From Eutreptiella sp. 'Long Island Sound 2002' (Eukaryota; Euglenozoa; Euglenophyceae; Eutreptiales; Eutreptiaceae): a stretch of DNA of 64,000 bases. The first letter of the stretch is position 1. Each line of letters opens with the position of its first letter. The translations under genes were made by a program, and so were the position numbers. The stretch lies in the NCBI GenBank assembly GCA_964036045.1, contig OZ038384.1, forward strand, positions 29,555,771 to 29,619,770, in the 5' to 3' direction. Below, in pieces: positions 1 to 13,800 of this stretch. The notes below the pieces were generated by a model. It was given only the letters and a program-made list of their open reading frames with translations. It did no database searches and was not told where the DNA came from.

Positions 1-10
1 CGCAGCACAT

Positions 11-1129
11 GTGAACTGTGACCGTGCCTTGGTAGAGTGGGCAGGCTTTAAGGAGCACATGGTGCAGCATTTTTCAACTGTGCAAATGTCCAAGATGTGG
101 GAGGCATTGGCACCTGAAAGGGCACATGCACAGTGGGTGAATGTGTGGCGCGTTCTCTCATTATTGCGAACGTATTGCCCCGCTGAAGCTGCAGTAGAGC
201 GTGCCATCTCTTTGTGTGGGAGGTTCTGCAGCAATATGCATAACATTGTGGACACACATGTCCTCAGCATGTGCATGGCATTGCATTCCATCTTGCCCCC
301 TTTACAGCAATGGACAAAGGGACAAGGTGTTGCAGTGGCACGCCACTTGGCTGCCCGTGCACGCTTCGATCTGCACCCAAGACAGAGGGTTTCAAGGAAG
401 GTAAGTGAAAGAGAACCTCTGGAAGCTGCGATGCTTCAGTGTCTACAAGGTAATGAAGTAGTGGCTGATGATGGTGACAACCTGCCCTTCTTTGGAGGGC
501 CGGGTACACCACTAGCCTCCACGGCCCCCTCAAGAAAGGGTACAGAACGGCGCCAGGCTGATGTGGTACGCATTGTGGCACCAGATGGGACCCGTGACTC
601 GCATGCTGGCAACCACGACTTCATCACTTTTCGCAGAGGTATGGAGTGTGCCACATGCAAGAAGGAGGTTCGCATCTGGTGCAATACATGTCTGGTGTGT
701 CATGCATGCTTTTGCGCAAGCCCGCGTCCTTGTGGGGACGTGGTGGTGAATGTTGTAGATGATGTCTCTGATGAGGGGGAGAACAATAGTGCAGTTGAAT
801 GGGCCACAGCACGCAAGCCAGATAAGGGGCGCGGTGTGGCCAAGATGCAGGCGATGTTGGTAATGGCAGCACAGAATGGCTGGCTGCGTGATTGGACGAA
901 GGGGGCGTTGGTGAATTGTCTTGATGTGCTGGGTATGAAGGTGGCAAGTAACAGCACTCGGCCGGAACTGCGGGACCTTGCTACGCAGCACGCATTGCCA
1001 TTATTGGCAGAATGGGATGCGCTTGTGCCAGACACGGACTGTGTCACGCGTGCTGCGGCACCACCGAGCAGCTCCCAGCCCAGTTGCTCGCAGCCAGTGG
1101 ATGACATGGATGGAGTCATCGATGAATGA
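11..1129 (+). CDS. hAT-like transposase C-terminal region with Cys cluster and SAP-like tail (5' partial)
   Basis: The frame runs in from the window edge, so the N-terminus is missing, and it ends at TGA. Residues 40-95 resemble the C-terminal dimerisation region of hAT-type transposases or related domesticated proteins: a W-x-x-V-W-R-V-L block followed by A-E-A-A-V-E-R-A-I-S and a helical stretch. Around residues 215-240 lies a dense Cys cluster (CATC, CNTC, CHAC) that probably binds metal. Residues about 290-335 look like a SAP-type DNA-binding helix pair (ALVNCLDVLGMKV...RPELRDLA). The tail is Ser/Pro/acidic. No in-frame TAG or TAA occurs in 372 codons. It could be an active transposon ORF or a domesticated gene. 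The hAT assignment is by pattern only; the Cys and SAP parts are inferences. Confidence 0.5.
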   Translation: MNCDRALVEWAGFKEHMVQHFSTVQMSKMWEALAPERAHAQWVNVWRVLSLLRTYCPAEAAVERAISLCGRFCSNMHNIVDTHVLSMCMALHSILPPLQQWTKGQGVAVARHLAARARFDLHPRQRVSRKVSEREPLEAAMLQCLQGNEVVADDGDNLPFFGGPGTPLASTAPSRKGTERRQADVVRIVAPDGTRDSHAGNHDFITFRRGMECATCKKEVRIWCNTCLVCHACFCASPRPCGDVVVNVVDDVSDEGENNSAVEWATARKPDKGRGVAKMQAMLVMAAQNGWLRDWTKGALVNCLDVLGMKVASNSTRPELRDLATQHALPLLAEWDALVPDTDCVTRAAAPPSSSQPSCSQPVDDMDGVIDE

Positions 1130-2700
1130 GAGGATGCCCACGTATTTGCATGTGCCTTTTTGTTGTTGTGCGCTCTCTTCGAAGATTTTGCCCATTTTCC
1201 CCGTTGGCACATTTGGTGTTCTGTGGTGTACCATGACCATTTTATTTGTTGAACCGAATTTAACGGATGCCAATTGCCATGGTCAGGATGCTATCCGTTG
1301 AGATTTCTCCCGCTTTCCCTGTGTGGCACATTTCCCCCACGTTTCCCATTTGGTTTTCAGTGCTACGTATGGCTGTTTTGTGTGGTGGTCGTTCAATTTT
1401 CTCACTTTTCCTGTTCCCACATTTTCCCCTTTCCCCTTTCCCCTTTCCCCTTTCCCCTTTCCCCTTCCCCTTTCCCAAAGTCTTTTTTTTCTTGGCCACT
1501 TTTGCTGCTCACCCATTTTCCCGATTGCCCCGTTGTGGTGCTCAAACTGGTTTTTATTTTTGTGCTGCCATGTTTCTGATTGTCACAGGTGCTGTCTGCT
1601 GTCAACAACAGGTGTGCAATTGTTTTCCAAACGGGGGGGTTTGTGTTTTTTGTTTTTTGTGGCGCCGTTTTTCGTTGGGGGGGGGGTGGAAGGCACCCGA
1701 TAGTGGGGGGGGGGGGATGGGTGGGTCACGGGGGGGGTTTCCTGTGAAGAATTTGGTGTGGACAACGGCAGGGGGGGGGGTGATTTAGGGATAGTTTCTC
1801 CCAATTTCCTCTAGGCATTAGACCCCTAGACCCACCTCCAATAGACAAGAATATCGGACATCTTCTTGGACAGACGGCACACACAACATCCCTTATCTGA
1901 CATCAGACATCAGACTTTATACACAATCCTGGTGGACAATGTGGTTGCAACCGGTGTTTTGCTATCCGTGCCTTCACCATGGAAGGGCTCAAACCATGCA
2001 CCCCTTGCTCCGCTTGGAGCAGCTTGTGGCGCCGTGACTGCCCCTTTGTGTGTTGTTGTTACCACGGGGGGGCGGCCGGGCCCGGTCCTTGTATGCGACA
2101 CCCCCTGCCCCTCCCCCCCCCCCTCCGGGTTTTGAAAGATAGTGGTGCCGGGTCGGCCACCAGCAAGTGTCCCTAGAGAGCCATGTAGCCAAAGATATGG
2201 CCCATTCTTGGTTTGTGGCTGTCGCCAGCCCATCTACACAAAATTTGGGGCTTCTGGGGGGCTTTTTGGGCCGTTTCCGGGACATATGGTGGAGTTAGAG
2301 GGCTGCAAAGGGCTCGTTGACACGGGAAAGTCAAGCCGCACATGGAGTGTACCCACACTTCTCCTTTGTTTGGCCGTTTTGAATGGGTTCTAGGGCTGTT
2401 TTGGCCCAAAAATGGCTGTTTTCGGCCCTAAATTGCAGTTTTTGAAACTGAGGTCCGCCACTTGCGACAGCTGTTCCCGGCCGCCACCGTTGAGTTCTTG
2501 GCTCATACTTTGTGTGGTTGTCCCTCACACCCACAGGTATCATCCGCCAAAATTTCAGCCGATTCCGAAGCACCAAGACGGAGTTCTGATTTTTCCCCAT
2601 TTCGCGCGTGCTGCTTGCTGCTTGCTGCTGCTGCTGCTAAACCTGGTAGGTCCACCCTAGACCCTAAAAAGGGTTATAAAACCAAGACTGGTTCCACCAG
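1130..2700. other. non-coding stretch with C/T-rich and G-rich low complexity
   Basis: No credible gene. It contains a run of CCCTTTC-type units (about 1,420-1,475) and several G runs (about 1,675-1,785). The open frames here are products of the low-complexity sequence. Nothing else recognised. Confidence 0.6.
1416..1480. repeat. (TTTCCCC)n homopyrimidine simple repeat
   Basis: About eight near-perfect tandem units of TTTCCCC/TTCCCC on the plus strand. A homopyrimidine-homopurine tract of this kind can form triplex DNA. Confidence 0.85.
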
Positions 2701-2701
2701 C

Positions 2702-2935
2702 TCGGTGACCCCAACCCTAACCCTAACCCCCCCCCCCCTCACCCCATCCGACGCCCCCCTAACCCCCGGCCAGACCCCCCCCCGACCCCCGGCAGGACCC
2801 CCCCCAGACCCCTGGTAGGACCCCCCCCCGACCCCCAGCCGGACCCCCCCCCCCTGACTCCCGGCCGGACCCCCCCCCAACCCCCGGCCGGACCCCCCCC
2901 CAACTCTGCCCCCCCCCCCCCCTCGAGTTTTGACA
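2702..2935. repeat. C-rich minisatellite preceded by two telomere-like CCCTAA units
   Basis: The tract opens with CCCTAACCCTAACCC (about 2,712-2,727) and continues into degenerate units of roughly 20-30 bp built on GACCCCCGGCCGGACCCC with C runs of 8-13. Only two telomere-like units are present, so a true interstitial telomere is not established. Confidence 0.65.
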
Positions 2936-2939
2936 GATA

Positions 2940-5900
2940 GCTGGGGGCTATTGTTCAGGACCGGTTGTAGTCGCCCCCCCGTGGTTGTTACCGCTGCACC
3001 CCACAACAACTACAACTCAATAACCGCCTCAAAATCTTGGGGACCCAACTTGGACCAAATGGGCCAATAAGCCATCCGTCTTGTTATAGGGCTCGCCAGC
3101 CGTGAGAGTGCCGGCAACTACATCAGCGATAATCGCCCTCTTGCTGCTTGTGTGTTGCCATTGCCGCCCGTAGGCCTTTAGGGAACAAGCACACACAACG
3201 GAGGCGGCAGCACTAGGTGCACTTGCAATATCAAAAGCAAAAGTGTTGAAGTAGCCCCTGTGTCGCCTCTGCCAGCAACATGCATCAACATATCGAGCAA
3301 TGGATTGGTTGTGTCAGCGCTAGCATCTTTGGCAATCACAGTGACAACCGAGCACGCGCTCCTTGAGTGCCGGCATCGCCATTTGCATATGAACATCGAG
3401 CCGAACCAATGGCAAGGCCAACACCCGCGCATCTAGTAGTGGCGGTGGCAGTGGCACAGGCGTTGCCCCTCTGTCGCCATGGCCAGCCCGCATGGGACCA
3501 ACAAGCAATGGCAGCACGAGCAGCAGTGCTGGTGCCTTTGGTGCACTCAGGACATCATTTTTGCTGGGGAGCAGTCTCACCTCAGGATTGACCCCCCCCC
3601 CTCTCCCCACCAATGTTTACGGTTTTCAGCAAGCATGGACGGAGGCCCTTCAAGACAGGCCAGGCTCGGACTTCTCGGGATTTAACCTGCCGGAGTTCGT
3701 TTTTGTGCACCCATGCATTGTCGCAAACGCCTGTGGCGCATTGCTAGTCAGTGATGAGACAAGATTAGAGGCCCGTCCGCGGAACCCATGGGTAACGGGC
3801 GGCTGTCTCCACCGTCAAGAGTCGCGACGCTCCCGCGAGTTCCCTTGGTGGGCCCTAGTGCAGGGATGTTGCCCCTCTTCTTTCGTGTTGTGTTGTCGCG
3901 TGGTTTGTTTTTATGTCTGCTTGTGCCTTTGTTATATTATATTTTGTTTACATGGTGCCCTCTCCTTTGCGTTCCCTCCTACCGTTGCCCTAATTTGTTT
4001 TATGGTTCGGGGCACGACACTCAAGCACGGGGGGGGGGGGGGGGTGCAAGAAGTGGCATCGTGGTGCTTTGCACCACCTTAAGTGGGTTAGGGTGTGGGA
4101 TGGTTTTCACCCTCCCTCCCCCCCCTCCGATACCATCTAGATCCACCTCCCGCGCACCTGAGAACCCAAGGGCGGGAAAGCAGAAGTGGTGGCTTGCTGC
4201 CACTGGAGGTTAGGGGGCCTTGCCCCTAGTTCTCGGACATTGGGAATGGAGAGGCGGTGACGGCTGCGTTAGCCACAGGTCCAACAAAGCAGCCCCCGCA
4301 ACGGAGGCTCAAGTTTTGTTATGCAACAACTTGCGCAGTGGCACGGAAGGTCTCATCAAGGGGTGGCGGGTCAATGTCTAGGAGGTGCACTAGGAGGTCA
4401 TCAGCCTCTACGATCCCATTACGGATGGTGAACATGGCCAAAGTGAGGAGGGCTCATCTTTGCTTGGCACCTCCGTCTCCCAAGGGAAGCGCTCCGTGCA
4501 CACGGCACGCCACATCGCAAAGCAGGGGATGGACCTGCTATTCTACCTGCGTGGCGTCGCCTGCAAGAGCGTGGACAAAGCCGGGGATGCACGGTTGCTG
4601 CTACGTACATGCACCAAGGCAGTGACCACGTGCGCGTCGGCGTGGGTCGTCAACATCGCTGCTGCTGGGGCCTCGTAGATGGTGTAGCCGACCAAGCAGA
4701 CTTGCCGTAGCACCCCAGCCTACACCGGCTGCTTGACTTGTGGTTCCGCCAATAGTGGACATGCCGCGGCTTCATGTTGCTTGCTTTGGCAGGGACGAGA
4801 CTTGGCGGCATTTCAACCCACCAATTTTAGCTCCAATGCTACACCCCACACCCATGTACGTGGCGGTCCGGGCTCCCGCGTGGAGGTTTCCATGCACTTG
4901 CCCATTGACCTCCTTCCAATGGTCATGGGCAATAGCGGCCGCACGCGACAACTTGAGTTCCCGCCGTTAATGGAGCCGCACAAGGACTACCCCTTGCCGG
5001 CACACGCCCTGTGGCTCAAGCAGCCACTCGACCAATACACCCCCGTACCGGTGTTTTGCAAGGTCCTATCCAAACATCAAAATGTGAGCGCGGGCTTTGC
5101 AAGGCTCCTTGACAGGGGCACCCCAGGGCATATCGGGGTGCGGTGTTAGGGCTCCAAACTGCAGGTTCCCCGATGGCCGTGCACACATCCTCCCTACTCG
5201 GTGCCCTGTCCTACCGCACATGTCATCTATACAGGTTAGTGAAACCCCGGAGTATGTGCGTGTGGCCATGACAAGTGCACCTAGCTCCGGCAGGCGGCCA
5301 TAGCGGCCTTGAGCTCAGCCGCCCCCCTCCACGTGCAACACTGCGCCTAGGGAATTAGTAGTTCCTTGGCTCGGTCGGTGTTCAATGTCAAGTCACGAGG
5401 AGTGCCGGTTGACGGGGATGGGTCAAGCTTGCCACGCATGACACAGAGGTGACGGATAAGGTTTTGGGCTGACACCCCGCGACTCTAAGCGACGGTATTA
5501 CCATTTTCACGGCCCGCACAAGCATATGTTGCGGCTGGGGCACTCCCCAGTAGTGGCGGCGCGCAATCTAGCCTGGGCGATGGACATCATGGGCGACCAA
5601 GCCATGCAAGTAGGCAAGGTAGCTGTAGCTCTGGGCCTTGATGGTGGTGGGGAGGAGGACAACCTCATTTTGTAATGCTCATAGTTTTAATCACTTTGCT
5701 TTTGCTTCTCTTGATTATGGCTTGGCTATGTTGGGCACCACACCTCCTTTTTTGGGTTTGTGGTGTGGCCCGGTGTCCGGCGCCGCCAAGCAATAAGCTG
5801 GCTGTAGATGGTAGGTGGTGGTGCCAGCGCTGCCGGTAACCTAGGCGCTCGGAGACTAGAGCAAGCTTTCATTGAGCAAGGTATGGCACCGGGCAAATGC

Positions 5901-8900
5901 CACGCGAAGGGTGTGTCTACGTCCACGACAGTGGTCGGTGCAATGATGGAAGCTAGGGCCTCGGGATGGGCGCAGTTGAAGTGCTGCAGTTGGTCCCTAG
6001 CACCGCGGCGCGTGCTCGTTGGTTTCCCGGGAATGCCACCACGGCTGGGGTCTTCCGGGCTACAATTCCTTTCCCACCCCAGCATATTTTTTTGCCTCGG
6101 AGCGAATCCCCCCCCCCCCCCCACACGCCTTGCACCCCCGAAACCTACTTCTCCCCTCCCCATCAAAGGCACCTCCTTTCTTTTCCATGCGCCTCACATA
6201 TGGCATAACCCGCCCTTTCCCTTGTGTGGTAATGTAGGCGCCACGGTAGCTCTCCCCCAAGACCCTGCTGAAGGGATTTTTTTTATGGAATCCGGTTGCT
6301 ATAGCGGTTGTACAGCCATTCCGTGGTGGTTCACCCTTTGTCTGTGCTTTGGGTGCATTGGGCCGCATCCTTTATCGTGTCGCAAACCTTGGATGCCCTA
6401 TGCCCGGGTCTTTTGCGCCCCCAAGACCGGCTACGGGGTGTGTGGAATGGCTAGAGACAAACTTGCGCCCAATCTTGCGGCGTCCATGGGCGGATGCTTG
6501 GTACCTCCGACCGGGCCTCCACCGACCTGACCTGGGCACAAAGTGTGCCATCGTGCACGTGGCTGACACCTTGCTCCTCCCTACAACAAGGCTAACAAAA
6601 GCCGCTTGGAGCGTCATTGAGGTACGTCCGGTGAGCAAGCGGTTTGGGAGGGGAGGATAGTTGAGTTGTTTGGTGGCGGCATCTTGGACGCCGTGCTAGG
6701 AGTAATGGGAATCTCAATGCGGTAGGGCGTTGGTTTGTGGCGCACGCCGGGAAAAAAGGCCGCAGAGGTGGTGCGGGCCTTTTGTACTTCTGCTTGCTGG
6801 TGTCACCTTTACATGGCTTTTGGCACAGGGGCGGAGTTGCTCCACGCCTAGGCAGCGTATGGGCCGCCCTCCGAGCATGCCCTAAACGGGACCTTCCGGG
6901 AGCTAGCCTAGTGTATTTGGCGCCACGGGGCAACGCCAGGGCCCGTGGTCCAGTATTTCAATTGCCCTGTTGGGGAATCTTGCGTGGACCCAAAGCTAAA
7001 CACTATCGCGGCCCGCCCATCGCCCTACCCCTTTCGGGTACCTAAAGGTATGCGCACGCCATGCGTGGAAGGCCTTGTGGTCGACAGGGATTGGGAACCT
7101 TATCACATGTGGCCTAGGCCCTCCCCCCAAGCAGCCTAGGCCCTGCCCCCGTGGTCCCATCATCGGACGCACATTGGTCCGGTCCCACGTTCGCCTCAAT
7201 GGTGTCTCGCACCGGGTTGTTAGGCGCGGTTCAATGGTGCTCTAACACCGATGGGACAATGAGCCAGCGCACTTGGTGTCCTGCCTCTTCACCTAGTCAA
7301 CGGATGTAGCAGTGCTAGCAAGCGGGGAAGTCTACCACATTTGGAGCCTTTGGACTATGCTCGTATAGCAAGCGGATCTCGCGCACTCCATCCCGGACCT
7401 CGATACCTTGTCCCTTCGCGCCTGCGAGCCCCTTTCGGCGGCCCCGCCACATCCCTTGGAGTTTGGCTTCCGTCCTCTGCTGCATGAAGTTCACCTTTGC
7501 CAAAAGCAAATGCAGACCATAGGAGGCCTTGGGATTTTTCCCCTTGAGGCAAGTACCTCACCCGGCGCTCCAACGGCGCGGACATTTGTCCACTTATCCT
7601 GACCAAGCAACTACGCTCTCCGCAAACGGGTTTTATCTCTGTAGGGGGCGTTTTAGTAGGGGCTAGAAAGTGTAGGTCATCCCAAGAAAACACGCCTCAA
7701 AGAAGCAGCATCCCCATTTGTGCTCGGCGGCTCGAGCTTCGCACACCTCTTTTTCTTCTTGGGTGCGTTGTTGGACTGGTCGCCGTACTTGCTCCGGAAG
7801 TTGAAGTGGTTGGGGTAGTGGCCGGCCCGCATTGTGGAGGGCTACCTAGCCTTGATCCCGAAGGAGGGACACCCGGCCCCTTCAACGTGTGGCCCCGCAC
7901 CATGCTTCCCATTATCGGCTTTGGGCAAGGGTCTTCTTCGTCGGCACCATCCGGTGGCAGCACGTGCTGGCGTGACCCGGTTACTTTTGCTTTTGGCCAG
8001 CTCCAGGGCCATGGATCGCCTGATGGTGACACAGGAGCTCCTGGAGCTCAACTACTTGCAGCCATGGGCGAGTGTGGAGATGAGGATGGAGTAGGTTAAG
8101 TGTTTCCATCTCCTCCCCCAAGCGGTCGTCCTTGCCATGGCGTTGGAGGTTGGCATGGACCCTGGCACGTACCATGCGCTTTGCGCCATGTACAAGCAAC
8201 CTCGCCGGGGGTTCAAAGATCACTTTATCCTTTACCAATGGGATTCTGAAAGGAGGGCACGTTGTTGTTAGCTTGGGGAATGTCCTCGCCACTATCTAGA
8301 AGTGGGAGGTCGTTTCACTAAGATACTAGAGGTGCGCCAAGCCGCCTAGCCCTCCTCGTGCTAAATGATGTGGAGATTCAGGAGGTGGAACACCTTTCTG
8401 GACTAAGCATTCCACCGGGTCTACAACGCGGGGTCCCTCCGGGTACATGAACGAACCCCAAGCAATCTTGTAGGGAGGTGCTACTCAAAAGGGCACCATA
8501 CCCGCTACGAAGTAGTGGGTGCGGGTGATACGGCAGGATGTCCATGTGGCCAAGTCCTCTTTATGGCCGCAAGGCAACGATAGGGCGCCATCGGCCCTCC
8601 TTCGCGGCTACTCCGTACAATACAAGTGGCTAATCGTTTTCAACGGTTGGGTATCAATGTGGTGACCGGGGGCACCCGAGCAATCGGTCCGGTGTTGGCA
8701 AGCACCTTCACACCAATAGCAGCGCTCCGCTACCATTCCACGTTCCTCCACCTTGACCGCCGCGTGCTGGCCATCAATATGCTAGGCATACTGCGCGCTC
8801 CATGCATTGGCAATCGCCGCGGTTACGAACTCCCAAACTCACGGGCCTGCGGACGAGGCTACTACGGGTAGTATTCCGGGCGACTCGCCCCTGCCAGCCT

Positions 8901-10805
8901 AAAGGGTGGCTTCACGGTCCTCTACAAGGTGCGCCACATGGGCTATAAAGCGGTGCTATGGCTGTCGCGGCTCGCCCGGTAGCCCGGAGGCACGCTACTC
9001 CTTATCCGGATGGTGCATGTACATACCATGTGGCCGCCACATATGGGGCCGGTGGTGCGGTCACTCGGCGACATGTTCTAGCTGGGGTGCCCGCCCCATG
9101 AAGATTGATGGGCCTAGCATTTGCTACGATTGACGGACCCCCTGCACTTCGTTGAGGAACCGCTCGAGCGCACTCAATACGGAGTGTTGAACATTTTCCG
9201 CTAGGGCACCTGGAATTGCCCAAACGAGGACGTTTGGGTGTTTGGCCACAACGTTGATGTGCGATCCTCGTTGCCTCCAGCGAGTTAGATGCGTCCAAGC
9301 ATGGGCACTAGGGCCATGCCGCACAGTTTCTGCCTGCCCGTCCCGGTGGTTGCTCGAGTACCCATCATACCACCAAATGATGACCCGAACCCATCCGGAG
9401 CGCAAAATAAGTGTTTCCGAAAAAGCACAATTTTGAAAACATCTTAGGTACTGGTAAATTGCCTTCAGCATTGGGCCTAGTCGAGCATTTGGGCGGCCCG
9501 CAGCTGTTTATCTACCAATGTTGCTGCCTTGTGCAAGACCTGCATCCATTTCCCCAGCATGTGCCGTGTCCCGCGGAGCAACTAGTCTGGGGACGGTGGC
9601 AACATCCGCCCCACAAATTGATGTAGTCGAGGGCAATTTCAATTCACGTGACCAGCCTAGGGTAGGGCGACCACATCAATGCAATGACCTAGCACACTAC
9701 ACCTAATACAAAGTGGCGGCCCGCGGCTAGCTAGGCGGGGGGGGGGGGGCACACGGCCGTAGCTGCGGCCTACGCATTGTACATAGCTTGTCAGGCACCC
9801 CCGTAATTCTCGCCGTGGATACACATGGCCTAACGTGCGCGACATGTCATGCGGCAAGAGCACATCTCCCGAGCCCAAATGCTTCCCTTAGCCGACAAAC
9901 ATGTGCACCGGCTATTGCGTAAAGTACATGTTGTGCAAGAGGTGCACGCACGTGTTAAGGCAAGTGTGCTCCAAAGCTCCATGCCCGCAGTTTGCTTGAG
10001 AGGCATGAAGCCCGCGCTATGCATGCGGGCGGGCCAATGTTCTAGGGAGCTAGTTGCCGCAGCTTACCCAAAGCATTTCGCACCAACAGCAATTTTGTGG
10101 CTAGTGCCGTCTTCATCTTTGGGCAGTCCGAGACGAAATACAACTCAGCTTTTGCGCCCCCCCCCCCCCCCTTGCACAGAAGAGTCCCGAAGATTGGCAG
10201 GCGCAACCCGCTGCCCCGATTTCTCCCGCCACCAAGCATCGCATAAGGTTCTCTGTGCTGCTGTGAGCAATCTCTCAAAAATAAGTGCTTGTGCATAGCC
10301 TATACTTTGGGGTCCACAAAGAGCCCCGGGTTGATGCAAACTGAGCCGAATTTCGCGGGAGTGGGGCCGGACTTTGGAGCGCACTTTTTAGACCCACGTC
10401 TCCTCACTACCGGGAGTGATCTTTCTAAAACAAGTTCTCGTGGGTAGCTTGTACTCGCGGCATTGAACAGAGCTCTAGTATAGCAGTAACCTTTTGGTAT
10501 AGCATAGTCCGTCATGTAGGAATTGCGTAACACCTCCCGCCTTGGTTCCAATGTTGATCGCCTCTTGAGAGTCACCCATTATAGTCCACTTCCAAAAGGT
10601 TCTAGGTAACACAGGCATTTTGCCACTACTTGGGTCCGGGCGTGTTGTCCGGCTCATTTTAGAGGCCCGCATCTGTGTGCTGCCGAGAACATTCCTTCAA
10701 AAACCTCTTCCTCTAGTTTGCCTATACTCGGGGCTTTGCAAAGAGCTGACATTGATAGCAAGAAATCCGAGTTAAATGTAAGGAGGGGCAGATTGTCGAG
10801 TACGC
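2940..10805. other. 7.9 kb without a recognised gene
   Basis: Both strands carry many short to medium open frames, but I recognised no domain and no frame stays open convincingly. Homopolymer tracts include 16 G at 4,029-4,044, about 12 G near 9,739-9,750 and about 15 C near 10,157-10,171. The stretch may be decayed repeats; nothing in it could be matched with confidence to the other repeat families of the window. Confidence 0.4.
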
Positions 10806-10809
10806 AATT

Positions 10810-13800
10810 GAGGCCTTATACTTTTTGGAGAGGGAAGTAGACCCCTCTACTCCCCTTGATTCCTCGGAGGGTCTAAACCCTTTATACAATCAACGCATGG
10901 CCTTTTTACCCGTTTTACAGGGGAACGGACCCCATCCATTGATTGTTTGGCCGTCTCAGCCCTTCATGTAATGAACTATGTCCTTATACCCATTGTAGAG
11001 GGGAGTAGACCTGTGTGTTGATTCCTTGGAGGGTCTACTTGAAGGGTCCGAACCTTCCAACGACTCATCGAATGGACCCTAGTCCCCTCTACAATTGGTA
11101 TAAGCCCGTGTGTTGATTATTTGAAAGGTCTAGACCGCCCAAGGAAACAAGGTGTGGGGTCCACGGCCTTGGTACAAAAGGTACAAGGCCATCACTTGAT
11201 TACTTGTAGGGTCTAGACCCTCTAGAGAATCAACGACCAGGGTCTACTCAGTTTTTCAAGGGGTACAAGGCCTTGCATTCCATATTTGGAGCGTGTAGAC
11301 CATCCAACAAAACAACACATGGTGTCTACCCCATCCACAACGGGTACAAGGGCACGCATTGATTATTTGCAGTGTCTAGGCCTCCCAGGAAATCAACGTG
11401 TGGGATCTACTCCCCTCTACACGGTGTTGAGGGCCACACATTGATTATTTGAAGGGGGTTAACCTTCCAAGGTTTCAACGAATGGGGTCCACACCCTTAT
11501 GCAAGGGGTATACGGCCATGCATTGATTTTTTTGCTACGTCTAGACCCTCCCACAAATCAAAACATGGCGTCTACTCCCCTCTACCACGGGGAAAAGGGC
11601 ATGCGTTGATTATTCGAAGGTTCCAAAACCCCCAAGAAATCAACTTGTGGGGTCTACTCCCCTCTACAATAGGTTTAACGCCATTTATGGAGTACTTGAA
11701 GGCTCTTGTTCTTCCCAGGAATCAACACATCGGATCTCTTCCCCTCTACAAGGAGTATAAGGCCATTCTTTGGTTATTTGAAGGATCTTCACCCTCCAAA
11801 TTGTCAACACATGGAGTCTACTCACCTTTGCAACGGGTATAAGACCATGGGTTGATTATTTAAAGGGTCTAATCGTCCACACAATGATGCCTTCGGGGGT
11901 CTGGACCCTTCAAATGATAAATGCAAGCTGTTTTTCCCGTTATAGAGGGGAGTAGACCCCACACGTTGATGCCGTGGATGGTCTAGACCCTTCAAACAAT
12001 CACCGCATGGCACTATACCGGTTGTAGAGGGCAGTAGGCGCATGTGTTGATTCTTTGAAGGGTGTAGAGCCTTCAAATGATCAACGCGCGACTTTATGCT
12101 CCTTGTGGAGGGGAGCGCACCCCATTTGTTGATTCTTGGGAGTGCCTAGACCGTTCAAATAATCAACGCATGGCTTATATCCCTTGTAGAGGGGTCTCGA
12201 CCCCATCCATTGAATCTTGGTAGTTTCTCTGCCCTTCGAAGAATGAACGAACGGCCTTATGCCCCTTGTAGAGGGGAGCCGACTCCATGCGTTGATTCCT
12301 TGGACGATCTAGACCCTTCAAAGAACGGACGCATGGCCTTCTACTCCGTGTCAGGGGGAGTATATTCCATGCGGATGCTTTGGAGGGTCTGGACTCTTAA
12401 AATAGTCAACCCATGGCCTTACGCTCGTTGTAGAGGGGAGTAGACCCCATGCGTTGATTCTTTGGAGGCTCCAAACCCTTCAAGTAATCCTCGCATGGTA
12501 TTATACCCTTGGTAAAGGGCAATAGACCCCATGTGTTTCCCTACGGGGTCCTCAGCCTTCGAATGCACAATGCATGGCTCCATGCCCCTTTTAGAGGGGA
12601 GTAGACCCCATCCATTGATTCTTTGGGCCGTGTGGACACTTCAAGCAATCAACGCATGGCCTTGTACCCTTTGGACAGGGGAGTAGACCCCATGCGTTGA
12701 TTCCTTGGAGGGTTTCCACTCTTCAAATAACCAACACATGGTGTGAAACGCGTCGTAGAGGCCAGTAGACCCCGTGCGTTGATTTCTTGGAGTCTCTAGC
12801 CCCTTCAAGTACGCACCGCATTGCCTTATCCCATGCAAAGGGGAGTAGACACCATGCGTTGATTCGTTGGAGGGTGTAGACTCTTTTAAAAGAAGCACCG
12901 CATGGCTTTATATGCCCTCTAGGTGAGAGTCGACCCCATGCGTTGATTCTTTGGAGGGTCTACACTCTTCAAGCAGTCAACACATGGCGTTATGCCCCTT
13001 CTAGAGGGGAGTCCACCCCATGTATTGATTCTTTGGAAGGTGTAGACCCTTCAAATAATAGACGCATTGCCTTATGCCCCTTGTAGAGGGGAGTAGAGCC
13101 CATGGCTTGATTTTTTTGGGGTCTACACCCTTTGAACACTCAAGGCATCGCCTTATACCAATTGTACAGGGGAATAGACTCCATGTGTGGATTCCTCGCA
13201 TGGTCTAGACACTTTCCATAGTCAACGCACCGCCTTACACCCCTTGTTCCAAGAAGTACACCGCATGCGTTGATTCCTTCAATGGTGTGGACCCTTCAAA
13301 TACTCAACGTATGGTTTTATACCTGTTGTAGACGGGAGTAATAGACCCCACACATTAATTCTAGGGATGGTCTACAACCTTCCAATAATCAATGCGCCGC
13401 CCTGCACCCGTTGTAGAGGGGAGTAGACCCCATGCGTTGATTCCTTGGCGGATGTATACCCTTCACACAATCAATGCACATCGCTATTCCCCTTCGCAAG
13501 GGGAGTCGAACCATTGCGTTGATTCCTTGTAGGGTCTGGCCCCTTCAAATGATTAACACATTGCCTTTTACCCCTCGTACAACGGAGTAGACACCATGTG
13601 TTGATTCATTGATGGTTCACGGCACTGTTGATATTCACTGCATGGCCTTACACCGCTTGTACATGGGAGTGGACCCCATGTGTGGATTGTCTGCAGTGTT
13701 TAGACCCTTGCAATAATAAAATCATGTCCTTATACCCCTTGTAGAGGGGGCTAGACCCCATGGATTGACTCCTTAAAGGGCCAGAACATTTCACATAATC

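Noticed and set aside
2702-2740. Interstitial telomere
   Set aside because: Only two CCCTAA units before the C-rich minisatellite; too short to claim.
8365-9108. 247-codon plus frame open if one TAA and four TAG are read through
   Set aside because: The number of TAR codons is about that expected in random sequence of this composition, and no motif is recognisable. Absence of TGA alone is not convincing when six frames can be chosen from.
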